Positions 1-8,521 of a stretch of 61,442 nucleotides of DNA are shown in pieces; position 1 is the stretch's first letter, and each line of letters starts with the position of its first letter. The DNA lies in NCBI RefSeq assembly GCF_002160755.1, contig NZ_NFLE01000024.1, positions 1-61,442 of the forward strand. Reading direction: 5' to 3'. A program made the position numbers and the translations under genes. Source of the DNA: Lachnoclostridium sp. An14. Its GTDB lineage: Bacteria > Bacillota > Clostridia > Lachnospirales > Lachnospiraceae. The notes under the pieces were generated by a model. That model saw only the letters and a program-made list of their open reading frames with translations. It searched no databases and had not been told where the DNA came from.

Positions 1-158
1 CCACATACCACATACCCCCTCCCCGTCCCCACCACATCCTCCCATTTCTGCCACCAACCGCATATGGATTTCAAAATATCCGTCAGCTATAATGAGCCAC
101 GTAAGCAAACAACGGCCGCACGGCCAACGGTTTTTAACAAAAAAGGAGAGAACTTATT

Positions 159-1451
159 ATGAAAAAACAGATCAATTTCTTAGCTGTGTTGTCTGCTGCT
201 GCGATGATGGCTCTTGCGGGAAGCGGGAGTGTGTTGGCGCAGGAGAAGGCTGGCTGGGTTGAGGAAATGGCCGGAGAGTGGAAATATTATGACACAGACG
301 GTTATATGCTCACCGATTCCTGGAAGAAACAGGGGAATGACTGGTATTATTTAGATGACGACGGAAACCTGGCTTTCAATAAGCAGGTGGACGAATACTA
401 CGTGGATGAGACCGGAAAACGAGTGTCCAACGCCTGGCTTTCCGTGGAGAACGAGGAATGGGGCAGCGACGGTCCCGATACCTACTGGTTCTACTATGGC
501 AAGAACGGCAAAATGGTGACAGAGAAGTGGATGTCCATTGATGGAAACTGGTACTACTTTGACAGCGAGGGCCACATGATGACCGGCATGGAGGAAATCG
601 GCGACGGCACCTACTACTTTGGGGAGGACGGGGCCCGTAAGTACGGCTGGTTCTATCTGCCGGAGACAGACGAGAGCCTGGATCGGGAATTTTCCTGGTT
701 TTACTTTGACAAAAACGGCAGAATGCTGGTAAATGAAGTGGACAAAAAGATCGACGGCTCCTACTATACCTTCGCCGACGGCCGGATGCAGACGGGATGG
801 GTGCTCACCGACGGCGAGGCGGCCAAGGAGGACAGCGTGGCCGGCTACCAGTATTACAACGAGGACGGAAAGCGGGCCTCTGGCTGGATGACCATTGTGG
901 GCGCTGACGGAGTGGCCGGCGAGGACGAGGAGTTTTCCTTCTTCTTTAAGAACGGAAAACCTCACTATGCGGAGAACGGCATTCAGATTTTCAGCGTAAA
1001 CTCCAAAAAGTACGGCTTTAACACCAGAGGAGAAATGCAGACGGGCCTCCAGGTAGTCGAGAGGGAGGACGGCATTTCCGGAAACTACTACTTCGGTGAG
1101 GACGGCGTCATGAGAGTGGGAAAACAGACCATCTATGACGAGGATTTAGGGGAGAACCAGGTTTGGTACTTCAGCACTGACGGCTCCAACAAGGGCATGG
1201 GCTACAACGGCATCCGCGACAACATCATCTATGAAAACGGCCTGCGCCTGGATGCGGACGCGGACCTGCGGGTAGCTCCCATCACCTTTGAGGACAAGCA
1301 GTACCTGGTAAACGTAAACGGCCAGATCCAGAAGGCGTCCTCCAGCTCTACCTCCAAGAAGAATCCGGACCTGGGCAAAGGCTTTAAGGATTTTGAGGAC
1401 TTAAATGACAAGGTGTGGACCGTGGATACAGAGGGTGTGATCCAGCAGTAA
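159..1451 (+). CDS. Secreted cell-wall/choline-binding repeat protein
   Basis: This is a 430-residue exported protein. Residues 1-28 form a signal peptide (KK start, hydrophobic core, cleavage near VLAQ-EK). The rest is almost entirely aromatic/glycine repeats of about 20 residues (for example GNWYYFDSEG and GTYYFGEDG), typical of CW_binding/choline-binding modules of Gram-positive surface proteins. No catalytic domain is visible, so a structural or adhesive surface role is inferred. The start is set by AGGAG at 144-149, 9 bases before ATG. A possible -10 box (TATAAT) lies at 88-93 with a weak -35. The gene is monocistronic and is followed by a dispersed repeat and a terminator. Confidence 0.85.
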   Translation: MKKQINFLAVLSAAAMMALAGSGSVLAQEKAGWVEEMAGEWKYYDTDGYMLTDSWKKQGNDWYYLDDDGNLAFNKQVDEYYVDETGKRVSNAWLSVENEEWGSDGPDTYWFYYGKNGKMVTEKWMSIDGNWYYFDSEGHMMTGMEEIGDGTYYFGEDGARKYGWFYLPETDESLDREFSWFYFDKNGRMLVNEVDKKIDGSYYTFADGRMQTGWVLTDGEAAKEDSVAGYQYYNEDGKRASGWMTIVGADGVAGEDEEFSFFFKNGKPHYAENGIQIFSVNSKKYGFNTRGEMQTGLQVVEREDGISGNYYFGEDGVMRVGKQTIYDEDLGENQVWYFSTDGSNKGMGYNGIRDNIIYENGLRLDADADLRVAPITFEDKQYLVNVNGQIQKASSSSTSKKNPDLGKGFKDFEDLNDKVWTVDTEGVIQQ

Positions 1452-1470
1452 TCCCGCCATGTTGCCCTAA

Positions 1471-1600
1471 AAGAGTGTGCGCTTGGCGCACACTCGCGCC
1501 GGAGCGCGGCTGCCTCAGCAGCCATCTTCTTTTGCGCGGAGTGCGCCTCCTTGCGGAGCATTCTCATTTAACAGGAAACGAAGTTTCCTGTTAAATGAGA
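1471..1600 (+). repeat. Dispersed intergenic repeat family R1, copy A
   Basis: This roughly 130-bp element begins 20 bp after the stop codon of the upstream gene. It opens with a hairpin (AGTGTGCGC/GCGCACACT), continues with a GC-rich core containing CGCGCCGGAGCGCGGCTGC, and ends in a 17-bp-arm hairpin at 1563-1599 with core AACAGGAAAC/GTTTCCTGTT. Close copies are at 14051-14180 and 34281-34394; diverged copies are near 5292, 29512 and 57556. Function unknown; it is probably a REP-like or 3'-UTR element. Confidence 0.8.
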
Positions 1601-1693
1601 AACGGCTAACGGAACGAAACGTACCGATACCGATAAAAATACCGATATACTGTTAAGAATACTGACATACTATATAGAAGAAACTCATCACGC

Positions 1694-1745
1694 AGACAGC
1701 CCCGGAACGGAGGAAAGGATCCGTTTTCCGGGGCTGTCTTTTTTC
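1694..1745 (+). terminator. Rho-independent terminator
   Basis: A perfect 14-bp stem (AGACAGCCCCGGAA at 1694-1707 with TTCCGGGGCTGTCT at 1726-1739) is followed by a T-rich run on the + strand. It ends transcripts from the surface-protein gene and its trailing repeat. Confidence 0.85.
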
Positions 1746-1816
1746 TTTTTAATTTGCCATGCCAGCGCGGATACCAAGGGTTCCTGGGCGCCAGCCTGTT
1801 CTGGCCACCGTTTTGA

Positions 1817-3094
1817 TCAGTACAGAGGGTACATGATCTGGGCCGTGACCGCGCAGCTTATGATCGCCAGAATCATGTAAGGAACTGTGAATTTCAGCAC
1901 CTTCACCGGGTTGTAGCCGCCGGCCGCGAAGGCTACTGCCGCCTCGCCGGAGCCGGAGGGGAATCCCAGGGCGAACATATTGGCCGTTCCGATGATGAGC
2001 ACCACGCCTCTGGGGTCCCAGCCACCGGCCAGGGCAACGGAGGCTGCGATGGGGATCAGCACCGTCTGGGTCGCCATGTTGGATAAGAAGGTGGTCATGA
2101 TGACCGTCGCGGCGGAGAATACCAGCATCACCATCATGGAGCTGGGATGGCCGCCGAGAAGATCCAGAACCAGGGTTCCGATGGCGTCACCGGCGCCGGA
2201 TTTTCCCAGGGCATCCGCAACCACCAGCACGCCGGCGATCATCCATACCATATCCGACGTCATGGCTTTCACAGCCTCGTCTACCCGAAGCACTTTTCCG
2301 TAGATCAGGGCCAGCACGCCGAAGGCGGGAGCCAGGTACAACAAGTTGCCTGTCCATTTATTTAAAATCATCAGAACCATAACGATGATAAAGACGGCGT
2401 ATACGTACATTTCTTGTCCGTGGGAAAGGGTTTCCGTCTTTTTGGCCTCCTTTAAGGCCTTCTCGTTCAGTCCTTCTTCCTTCGGCATCAATTTCCACGC
2501 GAACACGCAGTACAGCGTGAGCACGATCATGCTGGGAATGGCGTAGATGAAGGGATCCATCATGGTGAGCGCGTACTGCGGCTCCGGATAAATGCCCTCA
2601 TACAGGCCGTTTAAGGTGGCGAAGGTAGCCGCGCCCATGCCGATGGGGAAACGGAATTTCCACGCGCACAGGATTCCCAGAAGGGGAAGGAGCAGGCGTT
2701 TCGCCGTGATGTCTCCCGTGTTTCCCAGGGTCATGAGGAACACCACCATAATGGTGATCACCGCCGTGGACGGGATGAACTGGGCAAAAATGGCGCCGAT
2801 GAGATAAAACATGAGGATTAACAGGATTCCCCGTTTTCCCTTCATGGCGTTCATCATGGTGCTGATTCTGGCCACCAGGCTGGTCTTTGTGAGCACGGCG
2901 CTCAGGGCCAGCATGGGGGCGATGAGGACAACGATCTTGTTTCCAAATCCGTTAAAGGCATCCTGAAGTCCGATCACTCCTGTGGCCGCCAGCACGGCGC
3001 AGCAGGTCATGGCCGTCACTCCGAAGGGGAATTTATGCCAGATGAACATGACCATCATAAACAGGGTCACTGCCAATACAATGTACATTTCCAT
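1817..3094 (-). CDS. SLC13/DASS-like anion permease
   Basis: This 425-residue integral membrane protein has about 11-12 hydrophobic segments. Two serine-rich hairpin motifs, STAVITIMV near residue 110 and SNMATQTVLIPI near residue 340, match the substrate/Na+ binding loops of the DASS family (divalent anion:Na+ symporters). A C-terminal GFPSGSGEA stretch also fits. Substrate unknown; a di- or tricarboxylate or related organic anion is likely. It lies 21 bp downstream of the metallo-hydrolase gene in the same direction, so the two are probably one operon in which the permease imports the hydrolase's substrate. A divergent LysR regulator (4301-5230) is the likely controller. Confidence 0.75.
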   Translation of the reverse strand: MEMYIVLAVTLFMMVMFIWHKFPFGVTAMTCCAVLAATGVIGLQDAFNGFGNKIVVLIAPMLALSAVLTKTSLVARISTMMNAMKGKRGILLILMFYLIGAIFAQFIPSTAVITIMVVFLMTLGNTGDITAKRLLLPLLGILCAWKFRFPIGMGAATFATLNGLYEGIYPEPQYALTMMDPFIYAIPSMIVLTLYCVFAWKLMPKEEGLNEKALKEAKKTETLSHGQEMYVYAVFIIVMVLMILNKWTGNLLYLAPAFGVLALIYGKVLRVDEAVKAMTSDMVWMIAGVLVVADALGKSGAGDAIGTLVLDLLGGHPSSMMVMLVFSAATVIMTTFLSNMATQTVLIPIAASVALAGGWDPRGVVLIIGTANMFALGFPSGSGEAAVAFAAGGYNPVKVLKFTVPYMILAIISCAVTAQIMYPLY

Positions 3095-3115
3095 ATTTTT
3101 TTACCTCTCCGTTCT

Positions 3116-3952
3116 TTATTTCATCAGTGCCTTTACCTGACGTACCCGCTCCTCCACGAAATCGGCCCACACCGTATCGTCCAGGTAGGGCTGGCTCTCG
3201 TCGGTGTACTGTCCCGCCCGGTCCACGATCTCGATCTGGTTGGGGTGGCTGGGAAGGGCGATGTCCACGTGGATGGATTTTACCTTTTCGCAGTCGTTAA
3301 AGAAACGCTCCCGCAGGTCGGGGGTTAAGTATTTGCTGGTGGAATAATAGCCGTCATTCATGGTGTTTCCGCCCACGCCGCCGTGCATTCCCACCACGTA
3401 GGTCTCCCCGTTTGCCGGGTTTTTCACGTCCCAGAAAAAGCTGGTGCAGCCGATGGTGTGGCCGGGGGTGAGCATGGTGCGGATGGAAATATTTCCCAGG
3501 GTGATGGGCTCGTCGTCGGAGTAATATTTATCCACCTCAAACATCTGGGGATGGGAGTCCGGATCCAGGACCATGGTCTCCTCCGGGCAGGCCTTCATAA
3601 ACTCCGTGTCCTCCTTAGACATATAGAGTTCGGCGCCGGTGAGCTTTTTCATGGCCGCGGCCGCCCCGCAGTGGTCAAAATGGGCGTGGCTGATAAGGAT
3701 TTTTTTGATGTCCTCCGGCTTATAGCCCAGACGGTAGATGGAGTCCACCAGCAAATATAAGCTCTCCGGGATCGCTGTATCCAAAAGGATCAGCCCGTCT
3801 CCCGTATCAATCAGGTAGCAGCCCACCCAGGTCTGCCCTGCCACGTACCAGGTCTGCGGAGCTACCTGGAAGGGCTTAATCTCCAGCTCCCACGGCTCAT
3901 AAGCCAGCGTCTTTACCGGATGCGGTGTCGGTTTCGTACAACGGAATGCCAT
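3116..3952 (-). CDS. Metallo-beta-lactamase-fold hydrolase, subclass B3-like
   Basis: This 278-residue cytoplasmic protein has no signal peptide. The zinc ligands of the B3-type fold are all visible: HAHFDH (H89, H91, D93, H94), the His of TPGHT (about 165) and the His of PSHPNQ (about 235). The segment LTPGHTIGCTSFFW closely follows B3 enzymes, but many such homologues are not beta-lactamases and hydrolyse lactones or esters. The start is ATG at 3952 with AAAAGGGGA upstream. It is the first gene of a two-gene operon with the permease. A MITE-like insertion lies in its leader between promoter and gene. Antibiotic hydrolysis is possible but not indicated by the context. Confidence 0.8.
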   Translation of the reverse strand: MAFRCTKPTPHPVKTLAYEPWELEIKPFQVAPQTWYVAGQTWVGCYLIDTGDGLILLDTAIPESLYLLVDSIYRLGYKPEDIKKILISHAHFDHCGAAAAMKKLTGAELYMSKEDTEFMKACPEETMVLDPDSHPQMFEVDKYYSDDEPITLGNISIRTMLTPGHTIGCTSFFWDVKNPANGETYVVGMHGGVGGNTMNDGYYSTSKYLTPDLRERFFNDCEKVKSIHVDIALPSHPNQIEIVDRAGQYTDESQPYLDDTVWADFVEERVRQVKALMK

Positions 3953-3980
3953 AATCTTCTATCCCCTTTTCTTATTTTTT

Positions 3981-4166
3981 GCAACCGTTCAGCCATAGAG
4001 AACCATATGGAACACGCCGCGTGGAAACTCCCTCACGAAGCCGTGTTTTGCCGTACGTTTCTATAGGGCGGACGTCCTACATGAATCATCTGGCGGCTAA
4101 TAGCATTTGACGCCGGCCGTTTTCGCAGCATCCGTCAAATTATGGATGGCATGGCTAAATGGTTAC
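3981..4166 (+). mobile_element. MITE-like element family M1, copy 1 (IS66-like ends)
   Basis: This 186-bp non-coding element has degenerate terminal inverted repeats (GCAACCGTTCAGCCAT / ATGGCTAAATGGTTAC). It is flanked by a perfect 8-bp direct repeat TATTTTTT at 3973-3980 and 4167-4174. It aligns along its whole length with the reverse complement of 58410-58596, sharing TTTCTATAGGGCGGACG and ATCCGTCAAATTATG. Known IS66-family elements have GTAA termini and 8-bp duplications, so a non-autonomous IS66 derivative is inferred. It sits in the leader of the metallo-hydrolase operon. Confidence 0.85.
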
Positions 4167-4185
4167 TATTTTTTCTTCAATTCTC

Positions 4186-4214
4186 TTGAAGTTTTTGTAT
4201 ATTTTTATTATAAT
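4186..4214 (+). promoter_or_regulatory. Promoter of LysR gene
   Basis: TTGAAG at 4186-4191, a 17-bp spacer and TATAAT at 4209-4214. The -10 box overlaps that of the divergent promoter on the other strand. Confidence 0.6.
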
Positions 4215-4235
4215 TTCCAATATCTCTTATTTCAA
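4207..4235 (-). promoter_or_regulatory. Promoter of hydrolase-permease operon
   Basis: On the minus strand: TTGAAA (complement of 4230-4235), a 17-bp spacer and TATAAT (complement of 4207-4212). The two divergent -10 boxes overlap in the palindrome TATTATAATA, so the two promoters probably compete. The transcript would run through the MITE before reaching the hydrolase gene. Confidence 0.6.
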
Positions 4236-4257
4236 CTTATGGATTTTTATATTTTAT

Positions 4258-4272
4258 CTTAATCTAATTAAG
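4258..4272. promoter_or_regulatory. Candidate LysR operator
   Basis: Palindrome CTTAAT-CTA-ATTAAG fits the T-N11-A rule of LysR-type sites. It lies 28 bp before the LysR start codon, between the divergent genes. Inferred autoregulatory site. Confidence 0.45.
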
Positions 4273-4300
4273 ACTAATTTGAAGAAAGGAGTGCGGACTT

Positions 4301-5230
4301 ATGGATCTGCGCCAAATTGAAAATATCATTGCCATTGAACAGGAGCAGAGCATTTCCAGGGCGGCGGAAAAGCTTTTTCTCACCCAGTCCGCTTTAAACC
4401 AGCAGCTCCTACGCCTGGAAAAGGAGCTGGGAACCCCGCTTTTTGAGCGGCGGAAACACTCCATGATCCCCACCTTCGCAGGCAAGCTCTATCTGGCCAC
4501 CGCCCACCGGATGGTGGATATGAAAAAGGAGACCTACAAGATCATCCGGGACATTTCCGAGGAGAATGCCGGGGAAATCTCCGTGGCTTACTCGCCGGAG
4601 CGGGGTTCCTTAATGTTTTCCGAAATTTACCCCGTATTCCACAAGCGTTATCCTCACGTTACCTTCCGCATTCACGAGGCTCATGTGAAAAAAATGGAGC
4701 AGCTCCTGCTGCAAAAAGAAGTGACTCTGGCCTGTCTCACTTACTTCGGGGAAGGAAAAAATGCGGCCCTGGAGTATGTGGAAACCTGCCAGGAGCTGAT
4801 GGTGCTGGGACTGCCTGCCAGCCATCCCCTGGCCCACCTGGCCGGAAAAGAAAGCTGGAAATATTTTCCGGAAATTGACCTGACGCTGCTGCAAAATGAT
4901 TCTTTTGCCCTGATTTCCAAGCTTACAAAAATGCGGGATATGATTGACGACTGTTTCCGCCAGGCCGGTTTCATTCCCAACATCCTGTTTGAATCCGCCA
5001 GTACCTCCACCGTGGTAAATATGGTGAAAAACCAGGTCTGTGCCGCGTTTTTCCCCCAGTCCTACGTGGATCCCAGCCTGCCCATCGTCTACTTCACCAC
5101 CCGCCCCCGCAAGTCCTGGATGCAGTGCGTGGCTTATCTGAAGGGAGAGTATCTGACGGCGCCGGAGAAGTATTTTATTGAGTTGGTGGGGATGTATGGG
5201 AGGAAAAAGCTCACAAATGAAACACCATAG
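4301..5230 (+). CDS. LysR-family transcriptional regulator
   Basis: A 309-residue regulator. The N-terminal winged helix-turn-helix is at about residues 16-60 (SISRAAEKLFLTQSALNQQL, ending in FERR), followed by a two-lobe periplasmic-binding-like effector domain. ATG is preceded by AAAGGAG at a good distance. Its divergent position from the hydrolase-permease operon, with overlapping promoters and a T-N11-A palindrome, makes control of that operon likely. Effector unknown. Confidence 0.85.
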   Translation: MDLRQIENIIAIEQEQSISRAAEKLFLTQSALNQQLLRLEKELGTPLFERRKHSMIPTFAGKLYLATAHRMVDMKKETYKIIRDISEENAGEISVAYSPERGSLMFSEIYPVFHKRYPHVTFRIHEAHVKKMEQLLLQKEVTLACLTYFGEGKNAALEYVETCQELMVLGLPASHPLAHLAGKESWKYFPEIDLTLLQNDSFALISKLTKMRDMIDDCFRQAGFIPNILFESASTSTVVNMVKNQVCAAFFPQSYVDPSLPIVYFTTRPRKSWMQCVAYLKGEYLTAPEKYFIELVGMYGRKKLTNETP

Positions 5231-5291
5231 TATGGACTCACGGCGTAATACAGATGTGAGAACAGCCGTCTTTCCTTACGCGGGATTCGTC

Positions 5292-5396
5292 CTCGCCGGA
5301 GCGCCGCTGCGCCAGCAGCCATCTTCCGCCGCGGGAAACCCGCATCCACCGGTGGCTTGTGTGTCACGGGGAACACAGTTTCCGTTTCCCATGGCA
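5292..5396 (+). repeat. Repeat family R1, diverged copy B
   Basis: The core CGCCGGAGCGCCGCTGCGCC AGCAGCCATCTTCC matches copies A, C and D. The 3' part instead resembles the copies near 29512 and 57556 (GGCTTGTGTGTCAC, then an imperfect hairpin around GGGAAC/GTTTCC). It follows the LysR stop codon by about 60 bp and precedes the nagA terminator. Confidence 0.55.
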
Positions 5397-5399
5397 CAT

Positions 5400-5435
5400 A
5401 AAAAGCGCGGACACCGCATTTTACAGTGTCCGCGC
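5400..5435 (-). terminator. Terminator of nagA
   Basis: Stem GCGCGGACAC (5405-5414) with GTGTCCGCGC (5426-5435), followed on the minus strand by TTTTTA. It lies 48 bp past the nagA stop codon. Confidence 0.8.
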
Positions 5436-5482
5436 CAAATCCCGCTGTTATTTTCTGTTATTTTCTATTTTCCTCTCTCCCT

Positions 5483-6622
5483 CTACAGCATCGCCACACC
5501 CAAGCAATAGGTCTGCGCCACATCATAATTGTCCTCCAGCACCACCAGATCCGCGTCGTATCCGGCGGCGATGCGGCCTTTGCGGTCGTCTACCCGCAGG
5601 CATCTGGCCGGGTTGATGGTACAGGAATTGAGGGCTGTCTCAAAGGGAACCATGGCGTCCTCCACCAGGATCTTTAAGCCCTTGTTCATCCGCAGAGTGC
5701 TGCCGGCGATGGTTTCCGTGCCCTTTAATCTGGCCAGTCCGTCCTCGCCGATCTCAATGTCGTGGCCGCCCAGCTGGTAGTTTCCGCCCGGCGGGCAGTG
5801 TTTCGCCCGGAGAGAGTCGGTGATCATAATGCTGTAATCCCGGCCCTTCACCGTAAAGAAGTTGTTCAGAGCAGCCAGATGGGAATGGCAGCCGTCACAG
5901 ATGATCTCCCCGTAGACATCCCGGAACCGGAAGGCAGTTCCCACCAGGCCCGGTTTCCGGTGATGGTAGGCCGTCATGCCGTTGTAAACGTGGGTCATAG
6001 AGGTCGCGCCGTTGGCAATGCCCATCACCGCCTCCTCATAGCGGGCGGCGGAATGGCCCATGCTCACCACCACGCCGTGGGTGGAGCAGTATCTGGTGAG
6101 CGCGTGGTTCTCGTCGTGCTCCGGAGCCAGGGTGATATATTTGATCCAGCCCTTGGCCGCCTTCTGATACTCCTCAAACTGCTCTACCGTGGCCTTGGCG
6201 ATGGCCTCCGGCGGCTGAGCCCCCTTGTATTCCATATCCAGATACGGGCCCTCAAAATGGATGCCTAAGATCTCCGCTCCCTCGTAGCCCTCCTCGATCA
6301 CCGCCGCCACATTGGCCACTGCCTTTGTGAGCACGTCCGGCATCTGGGTCACGGTGGTGGGCAGAATTCCCGTTACGCCCTCCTCCGGGATCCGCTTCAT
6401 CCAGTTCTTAAGGCCTTCCGGCTCTCCGTCATTAGTGTCGTAGCCGTAGGAGCCGTGGGTGTGTACGTCGATAAAGCCCGGCACAATCCGTTTCTCGCCG
6501 TAGTCCTGATCCGCCTCTTTCGTCCCGTAAGGCCAGATCTGAGCGATTTTCCCGCCCTCGATTTCCACATCCGCCGGGAAAAATACTCCGGACAGCCACA
6601 CTCGCTTGCTTCGTATGATCAT
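5483..6622 (-). CDS. nagA: N-acetylglucosamine-6-phosphate deacetylase
   Basis: A 379-residue amidohydrolase that removes acetate from GlcNAc-6-phosphate during amino-sugar recycling. Visible motifs are the metal site HTHGSYG (H54, H56), GIHFEGPYL with its conserved Glu near 128, VVSMGHS and HVYNGM for the later His ligands, and the catalytic Asp in MITDSL. Length is typical of NagA. The start is ATG at 6622 behind AGGAGG, and a good promoter lies just upstream. No nagB or phosphotransferase gene adjoins it; the neighbouring LysR (6900-7820) may or may not control it. Confidence 0.92.
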   Translation of the reverse strand: MIIRSKRVWLSGVFFPADVEIEGGKIAQIWPYGTKEADQDYGEKRIVPGFIDVHTHGSYGYDTNDGEPEGLKNWMKRIPEEGVTGILPTTVTQMPDVLTKAVANVAAVIEEGYEGAEILGIHFEGPYLDMEYKGAQPPEAIAKATVEQFEEYQKAAKGWIKYITLAPEHDENHALTRYCSTHGVVVSMGHSAARYEEAVMGIANGATSMTHVYNGMTAYHHRKPGLVGTAFRFRDVYGEIICDGCHSHLAALNNFFTVKGRDYSIMITDSLRAKHCPPGGNYQLGGHDIEIGEDGLARLKGTETIAGSTLRMNKGLKILVEDAMVPFETALNSCTINPARCLRVDDRKGRIAAGYDADLVVLEDNYDVAQTYCLGVAML

Positions 6623-6653
6623 TTTATATCCACCTCCTGTTTTACATACCTTA

Positions 6654-6682
6654 AGTATACCCTCAACCGGCCGCGGTTACAA
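6654..6682 (-). promoter_or_regulatory. Promoter of nagA
   Basis: On the minus strand: TTGTAA (complement of 6677-6682), a 17-bp spacer and TATACT (complement of 6654-6659), 32 bp before the ATG. The rest of the gap up to 6899 is GC-rich with small hairpins; no other feature is evident there. Confidence 0.65.
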
Positions 6683-6899
6683 GGACTTTTCCGCCGCCGC
6701 CGGAAACTTGCGGCCGGAACTTCTCCGCCGCCGTTTCCCGGCGGTCTTTCCTCCAATACATCCTGTTCCGGAGCCTGCCAGCCTTCCTGGCCAGAGGTCA
6801 TTTCCCCTCTCCTATCATCTTCCCATCCCGGACATCCTCTCCCGGCTCCGCCCGCCTTTCCGCCGCAGGCGTCACTCCTCAGTTTCACTGGCCTTCCGC

Positions 6900-7820
6900 T
6901 CAAAAACCGCCGCCCGTCTCCCGCTGTCTCTCCGTTTCCAGGCTCCCCGCCTGGCTCCTGGCGATCCGGATAAAGTCCTTCACCACCCGGCTCTCCTCCC
7001 CCGGCCGGACACAGATTCCAAAGGACATCTCCCCCGCCCCCTCCACCGGCACCTGGGCCAGCAGTGGATCCTCCGGCAGAAACAGCCGCGGCAGAAACGA
7101 CACCCCGTACCCCGCCCGCGCCAGCAAAAGGGCGGTCTCCGGAGAGTCCCCAAAGTAGATGTCCTCGATGGAACGCCCCCGCATCAGCAGCTCCTGGACC
7201 CGCAGCACCGCCTCCGGATTCCGCACCGGGTTGCTGAATATGAGTTTTTCCTTCTTCAGGTCCTCCAGGGACACCGACTTCTGCCCTGCCAGGGGATTTT
7301 CCCGGCTGCACAGGCAGACTAACGGGACCTTCAAAAGCTCCCTGTACACCTCCGCGCCCTTTCCCGTCCCCGACTCCCGGAAATCCAGCACCACCTCCAC
7401 CTCTCCTTCCTTTAAAAGGCGGTGAATATGGGGCGCCGGCCCCGTCTGGAAACGGGGGTGTAGGCCGGGATATTTCTCCTTCAGCTCCCGCAAAACGCCG
7501 GACAAACCAGACAGATAGGCATGGCTCTGACACCCCACCGCAAACGCCACCACAGCCTCCTTCTCCGGGGCCTCAAACCTGGCCCGCGCCCGGGCCGCCG
7601 TCTCCATGATCGTCCTGGCGTCGCTGGTAAACAAAAGCCCTTCCCTGGTCAGCTCCACCAGCCGGGTGCTCCTGCGGAAAAGCTTTACCCCCAGCTCCTC
7701 CTCCAGAGAGCGGATCTGGTGGGTCACCGCCGGCTGGGTGACGCTCAGCCGCTCCGCCGCCCTGGCAAAGTTTAACGTCTCCGCCACCATCAAAAAACAG
7801 GCTATCTGAAATGTATTCAA
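6900..7820 (-). CDS. LysR-family transcriptional regulator
   Basis: A 306-residue LysR protein. The helix-turn-helix is near residues 15-40 (NFARAAERLSVTQPAVTHQI, then LGVKLFRR), with an effector-binding domain after residue 90. The start codon is TTG at 7820, chosen because AAGGAGG sits just upstream and the family signature begins at once. It is divergent from the MarR/ABC operon and upstream of nagA on the same strand. Target unknown. Confidence 0.85.
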   Translation of the reverse strand: MNTFQIACFLMVAETLNFARAAERLSVTQPAVTHQIRSLEEELGVKLFRRSTRLVELTREGLLFTSDARTIMETAARARARFEAPEKEAVVAFAVGCQSHAYLSGLSGVLRELKEKYPGLHPRFQTGPAPHIHRLLKEGEVEVVLDFRESGTGKGAEVYRELLKVPLVCLCSRENPLAGQKSVSLEDLKKEKLIFSNPVRNPEAVLRVQELLMRGRSIEDIYFGDSPETALLLARAGYGVSFLPRLFLPEDPLLAQVPVEGAGEMSFGICVRPGEESRVVKDFIRIARSQAGSLETERQRETGGGF

Positions 7821-7930
7821 AACACAGTCCTCCTTACCAAACCTGCAGGGACAAACGACGGTTTTACCTGCCCCAGGTTCCTGATTAATAAATTTTCTTT
7901 ATTAATGATAACATTTTTTGAATTCCCCTT

Positions 7931-7950
7931 CAACCGGTTGTGAGTATAAT
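7931..7950 (+). promoter_or_regulatory. Promoter -10 with adjacent palindrome, MarR/ABC operon
   Basis: TATAAT at 7945-7950 is preceded by the perfect palindrome CAACCGGTTG at 7931-7940, which occupies the -10/-35 spacer. No good -35 is visible. The palindrome is a reasonable autoregulatory MarR site, by inference. Confidence 0.4.
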
Positions 7951-8026
7951 GGTTAGTATTCCCTCTGAGGTTCTGCCCTGAACCGTTTGGAGGGGAACAA
8001 AAAAAACAAGAGAGGAGCTGCTTTTC

Positions 8027-8521
8027 ATGAACGGAAACCGAATGATTTCCCTGTTAAAGCAGGTAAACGCGTATCTGGACCAATATGGAAAGGAGGTTAT
8101 GGCAGCGGAGGACGAGGACCTCACCCTGCCTCAGAGCTTTCTGCTGGGGTATCTGCTGGAATCCGGAAAAGACGAGTTCTGCGCCGCCGTGATCTGCCGG
8201 GAGACAGGTCTTTCCAAGGCCACCGTCTCCGGACTCTTTAAAGAGCTGCGGCAGAAGGGCTATATCGAGATGGAATTCATCCCCGAGGACGGCAGGCGCA
8301 AACGGATCCTCCTGACCCCCAAAACCCTGGAGGCCAGAAAGCGGATCCGCGGCCTTCTGGCGCGCAGGCGGGACTGCCTGTGCCGCGGAATCTCTGAAAG
8401 CGACCTGGCCGTCATCGAGAACGGCCTGACCCAAATGTCCCGCAACTTAAAAGAAGAACACAATCAAATAAGGAGGAATCGACATGATACAAATACTGCT
8501 TGGACAGGTCGGGGAATATAA
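8027..8521 (+). CDS. MarR-family transcriptional regulator
   Basis: A 164-residue winged helix-turn-helix protein. The recognition region is around residues 60-85 (CRETGLSKATVSGLFKEL) and the wing is EDGRRKRILLT near 95. ATG at 8027 follows GAGAGGAG. The coding region overlaps the next gene by 38 bp, the overlap containing that gene's ribosome site, so the two are translationally linked. By analogy with MarR-ABC operons it probably represses the exporter pair until a toxic ligand binds. Confidence 0.85.
   Translation: MNGNRMISLLKQVNAYLDQYGKEVMAAEDEDLTLPQSFLLGYLLESGKDEFCAAVICRETGLSKATVSGLFKELRQKGYIEMEFIPEDGRRKRILLTPKTLEARKRIRGLLARRRDCLCRGISESDLAVIENGLTQMSRNLKEEHNQIRRNRHDTNTAWTGRGI

Noticed and set aside
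1229-1567. Minus-strand small protein beginning MRMLRKEAHSAQ, with similar peptides in other R1 copies
   Set aside because: The similarity is explained by the DNA repeat itself; copies B, E and 29512 do not keep the frame. Left as a question in the R1 finding.
3116-3952. Possible beta-lactam resistance gene
   Set aside because: The B3-type ligands are present, but there is no signal peptide, and the operon with an anion permease and LysR suggests metabolism rather than antibiotic hydrolysis.
6619-7533. A 304-codon minus-strand frame overlapping the LysR gene
   Set aside because: Low-complexity Gly/Ala/Arg sequence in a different frame from a clear LysR protein; no motif and no start signal.
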